Origin: CAYYJM01 sp964471755
GTDB taxonomy: Bacteria > Planctomycetota > Planctomycetia > Gemmatales > Gemmataceae
Length of the DNA stretch: 6,959 nt
NCBI GenBank assembly: GCA_964471755.1
Contig: CAYYJM010000306.1
Location: 1 to 6,959 of the forward strand
Direction: 5' to 3'
A model generated the notes under the pieces. That model searched no databases and was not told the DNA's origin. It saw only the letters and a program-made list of their open reading frames with translations. Of the stretch, positions 1 to 5,904 are shown one piece after another. A program made the translations under genes and the position numbers. Numbering within the stretch: position 1 is the stretch's first letter; each line of letters starts with the position of its first letter.

Positions 1-1
1 G

Positions 2-1204
2 CCGATTCCACTGAGCCTGGTCGTGTTTCCGCTGGTGATCCTGCTGCCGGCCATGCTCCTGTCGCTGGCGTGGCATCCGCCTCATCCTCTGGCCGGACTG
101 CTCGTCGGCGCGGTGATCGGCGGCCTGCTGGGCTGGCTGTACGAGCCGGTGGACCGCTCGCGGATATTCGTCACGCTGGTCGGCGTGGGTCTGCTCGGCC
201 TCTGTCTCGGCTGGCAGACTGTCGTGGTGGCCGGCCTCGCGGGCGGGCTTGCCTTCGGTGTGATGTGGTTCGCAGCTCCGGAGTACGCTTTCCGGTCGCC
301 GTTGCAGCCGCTCATCCCGGCCGGCGTCGCGGCGTTCGTCTATCTCCTGGCCGGCCTTCCGCCTCTTCCCGGGCTCAGCCATCCGGTCGCCCGGAACCCC
401 GTCATCGTGGCGAGCCCTACCGACCTTGTTCCGCCGTTGGTTTTCTCTTCTAATCCACCGATATACCCGGCCGGTGGAGATCGAGCGATGACCGAGGATC
501 TGACGCGCGAGGAACTGACCGAGGCCATCGATGTCGTGGTCGTCCAGCTGCTCGATGCGGCCGGGTGCCACGAACCGCCGGTGGACGCTCTCACCCTGGC
601 TCGCCGTCATCTTGGCCTGGTCATCCCAACGGAGGCGAACACCACCGGACGTGGTCGAACGGCTCGCCGTGAAGTCAGCGCCGAACGGCAGCAGTGGACC
701 ACCGCCCAGGAAATCGCTCGCCACTTCAAATCGCGTATCCTGGAGGAACTGGGGCTTCCGGCCGATCAGCCGGCTCCGCTGCTGGGCGAGTCGCTGGCCA
801 ATCTCTTCGCCTTTCGTCTGCTCGCGCCGACGACCTGGTTCGCCGATGCCGCCCGGACCTGCGGCTACGACCTGTTCGCTCTGAAGGAGCGGTTCGCCAC
901 GGCCGGTCATGAGATTCTCGCCTGGCGAATGCTCGACCTGAGCGAACCCTGCGTGATCACGATTCTCGACAATGGCAGCATCGTCCGTCGCAAGGGCAAC
1001 GCCTTTCGGCCTCCAAAGGGTCTGGCCCGCGCCGAGTCGGCCTGTGTCGAACATGTCCACGAATACAGCCGGCCGTTCGAGGTGTCCCGGGACGGCTGGA
1101 GCGTTCAGGGCTGGCCGGTTCACACGGTCGATTGGCGACGTGAGATCCTGCGCTCCGTCGTCGATGAGGACGCGCTCGTCGATTCGGACACCCACGGCGG
1201 GTGA
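2..1204 (+). CDS. Multi-helix membrane segment followed in frame by a degenerate ImmA/IrrE-like domain (5' partial)
   Basis: The frame is open from the left edge (a GTG at 23 is only the first possible start inside the window) to TGA at 1202-1204, so the true start lies upstream. Numbered from 23, residues 1-115 hold about five hydrophobic stretches (roughly 1-17, 23-40, 49-64, 66-82, 98-112). The glycine-rich LGLCLGWQ stretch weakly recalls prepilin peptidases, but no GxGD aspartate is visible. Residues 116-155 are a proline-rich linker with less G/C at third codon positions. From residue 156 (ATG 488) the protein is soluble and resembles ImmA/IrrE (DUF955). The position of the zinc-binding helix reads QEIARH at 229-234 rather than HEXXH, and the following family-type helix ESLANLFAFRLLAP starts at 256. 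The Glu survives but both canonical His positions are changed (Q and R), so a pseudo-protease is likely. It could be a true fusion, two genes with an undetected frameshift, or a 238-aa gene starting at 488. Function unknown. Coding status is strong, the ImmA-like call moderate. Confidence 0.7.
   Translation, partial: PIPLSLVVFPLVILLPAMLLSLAWHPPHPLAGLLVGAVIGGLLGWLYEPVDRSRIFVTLVGVGLLGLCLGWQTVVVAGLAGGLAFGVMWFAAPEYAFRSPLQPLIPAGVAAFVYLLAGLPPLPGLSHPVARNPVIVASPTDLVPPLVFSSNPPIYPAGGDRAMTEDLTREELTEAIDVVVVQLLDAAGCHEPPVDALTLARRHLGLVIPTEANTTGRGRTARREVSAERQQWTTAQEIARHFKSRILEELGLPADQPAPLLGESLANLFAFRLLAPTTWFADAARTCGYDLFALKERFATAGHEILAWRMLDLSEPCVITILDNGSIVRRKGNAFRPPKGLARAESACVEHVHEYSRPFEVSRDGWSVQGWPVHTVDWRREILRSVVDEDALVDSDTHGG
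426..490 (+). promoter_or_regulatory. Possible internal promoter, RBS and alternative start for the ImmA-like domain
   Basis: Inside the continuous frame, TTGTTC (426-431) and TCTAAT (449-454) sit 17 nt apart, like a weak sigma-70 -35/-10 pair. GGTGGAG (472-478) lies 9 nt before the ATG at 488, a workable Shine-Dalgarno position. The DNA here is less GC-rich than its surroundings, and its codons look unlike the flanking coding sequence. Together this suggests the ImmA-like protein may be made separately from 488. The pattern match is by eye and planctomycete promoters are poorly defined, so confidence is low to moderate. Confidence 0.35.
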
Positions 1205-1214
1205 TCGATTTGTT

Positions 1215-1237
1215 GTCCGAGCCCGAGCGCCTCGGAC
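1215..1237 (+). terminator. Small hairpin just after the ImmA-like gene
   Basis: GTCCGAG (1215-1221) and CTCGGAC (1231-1237) form a perfect 7-bp stem with a 9-nt loop, starting 11 nt after the stop of the upstream gene. An alternative shorter stem, CCGAG/CTCGG (1223-1235), competes with it. There is no downstream T-run, so this is not a classical intrinsic terminator. It could be a transcript-end hairpin. Confidence 0.25.
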
Positions 1238-1246
1238 GGAACGATC

Positions 1247-1406
1247 TCTGAGAGGCTGCACGGAAAGCCCCTCGCCCCGGTACTCCGGGGAGAGGGGTTG
1301 GGGTGAGGGGTCTTCGTTTTCGCTGGTTTCGTAGGCATTCCCCCTCACCCCAACCCTCTCCCCCGGAGTACCGGGGGCGAGGGAGCCGCTTTCCGTGTAG
1401 TCTCTT
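1247..1406. repeat. Long imperfect palindrome (REP/BIME- or MITE-like) between convergent genes
   Basis: The left arm (1247-1310) and right arm (1341-1406) are reverse complements over about 64 nt with a few mismatches and small indels, around a 30-nt loop (1311-1340). The inner part pairs TTGGGGTGAGGGG (1298-1310) with CCCCTCACCCCAA (1341-1353). The outer part pairs GCACGGAAAGC with GCTTTCCGTGT. Each arm contains its own hairpin: CCCCGG-TACT-CCGGGG on the left and CCCCCGG-AGTA-CCGGGGG on the right. The whole can therefore form a cruciform or two linked REP-like units. The outer pairing runs to the kinase stop codon (TTA at 1405-1407). G/C-rich palindromes with a CCCTCACCCC-type core occur as dispersed intergenic repeats in many bacterial genomes, so this is probably one copy of such a family. 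Lying between two converging genes, it could also act as a bidirectional transcription terminator. Confidence 0.8.
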
Positions 1407-4398
1407 ACATCGGCGATCCCTTTTTTGCGGTGACTTTCACCGCCCGCCACTTCTCGACCTCGGTCGGCTTCTTCGTCACCGTGTACAGATCGATGAGCCG
1501 ATCGATCGCCTCGATCAGGCGATCGCGAGCCCGTGGCGGGATGCTCTTCTCGGTGGCCTTGAGCCCTTCGTAGCCCTGCAAGAGGAGCGGCTCGGCCCTG
1601 GCATACTTCTGCTGCCCGAGGAACGCACCGCCGAGCATCGAGCGCGCGTTGGCCGTGTTCCAGGCGTCCGGTGCCCGTTTCTCGCGGAGGCTCAGGCACT
1701 CTTGCAGGATCGACTCGGCGTCGGCCCACTTCTCCAGCCGGAGTAGATTCAGACCCAACTGGGCCAGCAGGTTGGCGTGGGCGACCGAGTCGGCCCCGTG
1801 CTGCTTCTTGACGGTCGGCAACCACTGGCGCTGCCAGACCACGGCCTCATCGTATCGCTTCACCGCCTCGTAGGCGGCGATCGCCTCGGGGAGTCGGCCC
1901 ACTACCCGATACAGTTCGGCCAGGTCGTCGATGCCCTGATGAGTCATGGGATGAGTCGGCCCCAGGTTCTTCACCCGAGCCTGGCAGACCTGCTCCATCA
2001 GGGTGATGGCCTCGGACTGTTTGCCGGTGGACCAGTAGGCATCGGCCAGGCTGGTGAGCGTGTTCAGGGTGGCCGGATGATCGTTGCCCAGGGCTCGACG
2101 CTTGCTCTGCAGGCCGGCCTGAAGCACGTTCAGACGCTTCTGTGGCTGGTTCAGGGCATGATAGGCGACCGCGAGGACCTCGCGCATGCCCATCAGCGCG
2201 AAGTCATCCGGATCAAAGAGCTTGCCGGCGTGATCGTACAGTTCCTCGTAGAGCGTACAGGCCCGCTGGACCTGGCCCATGCCGTGGTAGCAGAAGGCGA
2301 CCTGGAGTCGGGCCAGCAGAGTCCGGCGATCATCGGGACCGAAGCGCCGCCCGCACAACTCAGCCAGCCGCTCGACACGCGGCGTCCCCTGGACAAGGTA
2401 GAGCAGGGCCAGGGCTCCATCAGTGAAGCCGACCGAGATCGCCGGCATCATGAAGCGACGCAGGTCGAGCCGATGTTCGATTCGTTTCAGGGCACCACTG
2501 AAGGCGACCTCACCGGGAGGAGGATCCTGTCCTTCGACGGGTGCGGGCAGGTCACCCAGGACGGTTTCAAAGCGTTCCACCAGGGTAAACAGCAGACGGC
2601 CACCCTCGCCGGGACGCGATGCCGCCATGTTGACGAAGGCGAGATCGACCAGGCTGATGAGCGTCGCCGGGTGCAGGTTCCCCAGATGTCGCTCGCGCAG
2701 GGCGTGGCCCGCCGCGACGAACCGGACCGCGGCAGCGTAGTCGCCCAGGCCCTCGTAGGTCGCGCCGATCGTTTCGAGGATTTCCGCCTGCACGATCGGC
2801 TGGTTCGGAAAGCGGTCGGCGATCGTCTCGGGCTTGAAGTCCAGGGCGGCCGCGTCGAGCAACTCGCGAACGGTCAGAGCCTCTCGGGGACGCTCGTTCG
2901 GACGCTTACCGACGGCGCGGTTGGCCTGCTCCCAGGGATTGGCCGCGCGGAGCAGGCGGGTCTGAAGGAAATCGCGCACGGCCAGGGCGGTCGTCTTCTC
3001 TTGCTCGGCCAGCTGACGAGCCTGGTCCGCGCGGCGCTCGTTGATCTGGGCTCGTTCGCGCTGGAGTTCCTTCAGGTTGCTCTCGTTGATCGCCTGGTGT
3101 TCGGCATCGATGGCCCGATTCATCTGCCAGAGGCTGACGACCAGTCCGACGACCAGGGTCAGCAGGATGATTGCCGCCAGGCCAAGGGCCACGCGCCGTC
3201 GCTTGCGCTGCTCGACGGCCCGCGACGCGGCCAGGGCCTGCTCGGTTTCGGCGCGTCGCAGGCGTGCCTCGACGCCGGCGCGGTAGGCGGCCACCTCGAC
3301 GGCGACCGCCTGACCGTCCGTGGGGCGATCCTGCGCCCGGGCCGCCAGGCAGCGTTTGGCCAGGGCGATGAGTTCGGCGTCCGCGCCGCAGGCATCCAGG
3401 CGGGCGTTCACATCGGTCAGGTCGGCCAGGCTGGTCTTGAAAACGATCTCCAGGATGCTGCCTCCGACCACGGCCGGCTGGCCGGTCAGGATCACGGCCA
3501 GGGTTGCGCCCAGAGCGAAGACGTCGGCCCGGGCGTCGAGTGCTTCACTGCGAGCCTGTTCCGGAGCCATGTACCCCGGTGTGCCCAGGATCGTCCCGGC
3601 TTCTGTCGCGCCGTCGTCCGGCGATCCTGCGGCGACCGGTGAGTCTGCGGCGACCGGCGAGCCCCGGAGTCCAGGCGAGCCCCGGAGTCCAGGCGAGCCC
3701 CCCACGAAAGTGGGGGGAGTACCCGACGGCAAACTCCCCCCGGTTTCGTGGGAGGCTCGCCTGTCGCCGAATCCCGACGGTGCGCGGTTCGCCAGATCCT
3801 TCGCCAACCCCCAGTCCATGACCTGGACTTCGCCGAAGGCACCGACCATGACGTTGGCCGGCTTCAGATCGCGATGGATGATCCCCTGAGCATGAGCGAA
3901 GCCGACCGCCTGGGCCATCTGCTCGAAGACCTGAAGCCAGCGTGGCAGATTCTCGCGTGGCGAGACCCGCTCCTTGAGCAGGGCATCGAGCGTCCGACCA
4001 CGGATGAGTTTCATGGCCAGGTAGGGCGTGCCGTCATCGAGAGCGCCGAGGGCATAAACGGGCGGGATGCCGGGATGCGGCAACCGGGCGGTGATCTTCG
4101 CCTCGGTGACGAAGCGATCGGCATTCGCGCCGGGGAGCAGCGTCTTGAGGGCGACCTCGCGGTCGAGGACCAGCTCGTGAGCGGCGTAGACGCATCCCAT
4201 GCCGCCGCGGGCGATCTCGCCAGTGACGACATGGCCAGCGACCGTTGGCAGACCGGGCTGCGGCGGAGTTGCGATCGGACAGAATGGCGACCGTGTCGGC
4301 ACCGTCCCGTCTTCCACCGCTTCGACGGTTTCAGCGCGGGGTGTGCCGACTGATGGTGGCAGCGACTGGGTTGGTTCTTCCGAGCGTTCCTGCGGCAT
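1405..4398 (-). CDS. Membrane-anchored Ser/Thr protein kinase with C-terminal TPR repeats
   Basis: This 997-aa protein is a Hanks-type Ser/Thr kinase that probably phosphorylates proteins in the cytoplasm while tethered to the membrane. Residues 1-52 are a Pro/Glu-rich, probably disordered tail. The kinase domain spans about 55-375: glycine loop GEIARGGMGCV (60-70), VALK lysine K85, helix-C E99, HRDLKPAN (175-182, D177), DWG (195-197) in place of DFG, and MAPE (277-280). The catalytic residues are present, so it should be active. The activation loop is enlarged by a low-complexity insert (about 203-267). A basic stretch precedes one transmembrane helix (about 403-424), then a Glu/Arg/Gln-rich probable coiled coil (427-475). 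TPR-like helices follow, clearest at 538-575 and 695-950, including two kinesin-light-chain-like units with HPATLNTL and HPMTHQGI. The start at 4398 is chosen because AAGGAGG lies 5 nt upstream; the frame continues farther upstream only as an antisense shadow of the radical SAM gene. It is divergent from that gene. Its substrate is unknown; the TPR part probably binds partner proteins. Confidence 0.93.
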   Translation of the reverse strand: MPQERSEEPTQSLPPSVGTPRAETVEAVEDGTVPTRSPFCPIATPPQPGLPTVAGHVVTGEIARGGMGCVYAAHELVLDREVALKTLLPGANADRFVTEAKITARLPHPGIPPVYALGALDDGTPYLAMKLIRGRTLDALLKERVSPRENLPRWLQVFEQMAQAVGFAHAQGIIHRDLKPANVMVGAFGEVQVMDWGLAKDLANRAPSGFGDRRASHETGGSLPSGTPPTFVGGSPGLRGSPGLRGSPVAADSPVAAGSPDDGATEAGTILGTPGYMAPEQARSEALDARADVFALGATLAVILTGQPAVVGGSILEIVFKTSLADLTDVNARLDACGADAELIALAKRCLAARAQDRPTDGQAVAVEVAAYRAGVEARLRRAETEQALAASRAVEQRKRRRVALGLAAIILLTLVVGLVVSLWQMNRAIDAEHQAINESNLKELQRERAQINERRADQARQLAEQEKTTALAVRDFLQTRLLRAANPWEQANRAVGKRPNERPREALTVRELLDAAALDFKPETIADRFPNQPIVQAEILETIGATYEGLGDYAAAVRFVAAGHALRERHLGNLHPATLISLVDLAFVNMAASRPGEGGRLLFTLVERFETVLGDLPAPVEGQDPPPGEVAFSGALKRIEHRLDLRRFMMPAISVGFTDGALALLYLVQGTPRVERLAELCGRRFGPDDRRTLLARLQVAFCYHGMGQVQRACTLYEELYDHAGKLFDPDDFALMGMREVLAVAYHALNQPQKRLNVLQAGLQSKRRALGNDHPATLNTLTSLADAYWSTGKQSEAITLMEQVCQARVKNLGPTHPMTHQGIDDLAELYRVVGRLPEAIAAYEAVKRYDEAVVWQRQWLPTVKKQHGADSVAHANLLAQLGLNLLRLEKWADAESILQECLSLREKRAPDAWNTANARSMLGGAFLGQQKYARAEPLLLQGYEGLKATEKSIPPRARDRLIEAIDRLIDLYTVTKKPTEVEKWRAVKVTAKKGSPM
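3627..3698. repeat. Four tandem 18-bp repeats inside the kinase activation-loop coding region
   Basis: Four consecutive 18-bp units occupy 3627-3644, 3645-3662, 3663-3680 and 3681-3698. The first two are CTGCGGCGACCGGYGAGY and the last two are identical CCCGGAGTCCAGGCGAGC. All end in GYGAGY. Because 18 is a multiple of 3, they keep the kinase frame, encoding hexapeptides on the minus strand: GSPGLR, GSPGLR, GSPVAA and DSPVAA (residues 234-257). The GGCGAGC end is shared with the arm of the adjacent palindrome, suggesting the units grew by duplication from its edge. Confidence 0.9.
3692..3761. repeat. In-frame palindromic element within the kinase gene
   Basis: Arms 3692-3720 and 3733-3761 are 29-nt reverse complements with 3 mismatches, around a 12-nt loop (3721-3732). 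The left arm also folds on itself as CCCCCCAC-GAAA-GTGGGGGG, a perfect 8-bp stem with a GAAA loop. Just outside the right arm, GGCTCGCCTGTCGCC (3754-3768) is nearly the reverse complement of GGCGACCGGCGAGCC (3649-3663), so the symmetry continues into the tandem repeats. The element is translated without a stop as kinase residues of about 213-236, a Gly/Ser/Pro-rich loop. It has the look of a dispersed palindrome that inserted into, or grew within, a coding region. Confidence 0.85.
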
Positions 4399-4560
4399 GG
4401 GAACCTCCTTCGGGCGAAGGCTTCTTTCCGACATCATGGCGGAATGCCTCGCGAAAGACAACAGAGGCATCCCGGCTACCCTACCCATCGACGGATTCCT
4501 TTGCGATGATACACCCAGAGACGGCATGGTGTCGTCCGATCCCTTCACGGCGGCCTCGAC
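4399..4560. other. Divergent intergenic region between the kinase and radical SAM genes
   Basis: This 162-nt stretch separates two divergently read genes and should hold both their promoters. On the minus strand, ACGACA (4535-4530) and TATCAT (4511-4506), 18 nt apart, are a weak sigma-70-like candidate for the kinase, leaving a leader of about 100 nt. On the plus strand I see no convincing promoter and no clear Shine-Dalgarno site for the ATG at 4561; only a weak ACGGCGG lies upstream. An inverted repeat, ATGCCTC (4444-4450) with GAGGCAT (4464-4470), extended by GG/CC around a bulged A, could be an operator or leader hairpin. A 42-codon plus-strand frame (4436-4564) also crosses the region and is discussed in the findings. 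Confidence 0.45.
4404..4420 (-). promoter_or_regulatory. Kinase Shine-Dalgarno site partly inside a hairpin
   Basis: On the minus strand AAGGAGG (4410-4404) is a near-perfect anti-16S match 5 nt before the kinase ATG, and it decides the start. The preceding sequence CCTTC-GCCC-GAAGG (4420-4407) can form a 5-bp stem with a 4-nt loop that takes up the first half of this site. That could damp translation. The stem is short, so regulatory use is unproven; the RBS itself is clear. Confidence 0.7.
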
Positions 4561-5904
4561 ATGACCACCTGGCGCGATAACTTCCGCCGTTCGCTGGCCG
4601 ACTGTGCCTACCCCGGCTACGTCTACGGCTATCCGCACAAGAAGGCGTATCGGCCGCTCGACCCGGCGTGGACGCGCGAAACTGCCTGGCGTGACGAGGA
4701 TCGCCGACATCTCTACGGCTACGTCCATGTCCCGTTCTGTCGGCAGCGATGCTCCTTCTGCAACCTGTTCACCCACGTTCCCGGCCGCGAGGAACCGACG
4801 GCTCGATACCTCGACGCTCTCGCCCGGGACATGGATGCGCAGGCGAGCGTTCTCGGCTCGTTCTCGTTTGCTCGCCTCTACATCGGTGGAGGCACGCCGA
4901 CGTACCTCATGGCGAACGAACTGCGTCGGCTGTTCCGGGACCTGCGCGATCTTCTCGGCATCGATCCGAGAACGACCCGGGGTTGCATCGAGGCGAGCCC
5001 GGAAACGCTGGACGACGAGCGGATCGCCGTGCTGCGCGAGGTCGGCATCCAGCGCGTCAGTCTCGGCGTGCAGTCGTTTGAGCCGGGCGAACTCCAGGCC
5101 GTCAACCGCCGCTTCGATTTCGCCCTGCACACGCAGGCGATCGACCGCCTCGGCGCGGCCGGTTTTTCCGAGTTCAATCTCGACCTGATTTACGGTCTGC
5201 CCGGCCAGACGCGAACGAGCTGGTTCCGCTCGCTGGAGCAGGCCATCGCCTCGCCGGCGACGAGCCTGTTCCTCTACCCGCTCTACGTCCGGCCGCTGAC
5301 CGGACTCGATCGCCGGGCCGACCGCCCGGCCGGCCCCGAGTCGGCCGAGATGCACGCCTGGTATGACGCCACCATCGAGCGTCTGATGGCGGCCGGATTC
5401 CGTCAGCAGAGCATGCGTCAGTTCCATCGTGGACCCCGGCCGCCGCTCGCCGACGACTACCGCTGTCAGGATGACGGCATGGTCGGCCTCGGAGCGGGAG
5501 CGCGGTCGTACACGCGTCACCTCCACTACTCGACGCCGTGGAAGATGACCACGCGCAACATCCGTGGTGTGATCGACGACTACTGCTCCGCGATGGAGGC
5601 CGGCGACTTCTCCATCCGGCACGGCTTCGTTCTGGACGACGACGAACGTCAGCGGCGCTGGCTGATCCAGACCCTGTTCGGCGGCGGCATCGACCGGCTC
5701 GAGGCCGAGACACGCCTTGATCGGAGCGATCTCTTGCACTTCCGTCCTCAGTTCGATTTACTGGAGGAGGAAGGCTGCATCGTCCGCCGCTCCGGTCGGA
5801 TCGACCTCACGTCGCGCGGCATCCGACACAGCGATCTCGTCGCGCAGGTCTTCTTTTCGCCACGGGTTCGCGACCTCATGGCCGAGTTCGAGTACGACGC
5901 ATGA
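4561..5904 (+). CDS. HemN-like radical SAM protein, STM4012 family
   Basis: A 447-aa cytosolic radical SAM enzyme expected to bind a [4Fe-4S] cluster and cleave S-adenosylmethionine. The cluster motif is C60-x3-C64-x2-C67 within HVPFCRQRCSFCNLF, followed by GGGTPT (109-114), the HemN-type IEASPETL (143-150), RVSLGVQSF (165-173) and FNLDLIYGLPGQT (205-217). A HemN_C-like winged-helix region covers about 355-445. The overall fold is that of coproporphyrinogen dehydrogenase/HemW. The N-terminal YSYPHK-like stretch (here VYGYPHKKAYRPL, 21-33) and the adjacent partner genes point instead to the STM4012 family, whose substrate I do not know. The ATG at 4561 is the first in frame with family-like sequence, though its RBS is weak. 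The stop overlaps the next gene as ATGA, implying translational coupling and a joint pathway. The radical SAM call is very strong, the STM4012 assignment good. Confidence 0.88.
   Translation: MTTWRDNFRRSLADCAYPGYVYGYPHKKAYRPLDPAWTRETAWRDEDRRHLYGYVHVPFCRQRCSFCNLFTHVPGREEPTARYLDALARDMDAQASVLGSFSFARLYIGGGTPTYLMANELRRLFRDLRDLLGIDPRTTRGCIEASPETLDDERIAVLREVGIQRVSLGVQSFEPGELQAVNRRFDFALHTQAIDRLGAAGFSEFNLDLIYGLPGQTRTSWFRSLEQAIASPATSLFLYPLYVRPLTGLDRRADRPAGPESAEMHAWYDATIERLMAAGFRQQSMRQFHRGPRPPLADDYRCQDDGMVGLGAGARSYTRHLHYSTPWKMTTRNIRGVIDDYCSAMEAGDFSIRHGFVLDDDERQRRWLIQTLFGGGIDRLEAETRLDRSDLLHFRPQFDLLEEEGCIVRRSGRIDLTSRGIRHSDLVAQVFFSPRVRDLMAEFEYDA

Noticed and set aside
23..360. Functional prepilin peptidase
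   Set aside because: The hydrophobic pattern and LGWQ stretch are suggestive, but no GxGD catalytic aspartate is visible and the N-terminal part lies outside the window.
972..1746. Short plus-strand frames crossing the 1247-1406 palindrome, with PSPRYSGERGWGEG-like peptides
   Set aside because: These peptides are translations of the palindromic repeat and its flanks, not protein families.
1777..3642. A 621-codon open frame on the plus strand
   Set aside because: It is exactly antisense to the kinase/TPR gene, has no recognisable domain, and long antisense frames are common in GC-rich DNA. The minus strand carries clear kinase and TPR motifs.
3627..3698. CRISPR-like array
   Set aside because: The 18-bp units abut directly with no spacers and are translated in frame.
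4399..5739. Upstream extension of the kinase frame by 447 codons
   Set aside because: It lies antisense to the HemN-like gene, shows no domain, and the strong AAGGAGG site before 4398 fixes the start downstream.
4561..5904. Classical heme-pathway HemN or HemW
   Set aside because: The radical SAM and C-terminal domains fit broadly, but the N-terminus and the coupled STM4011-like gene favour the STM4012 family. No heme genes are nearby.
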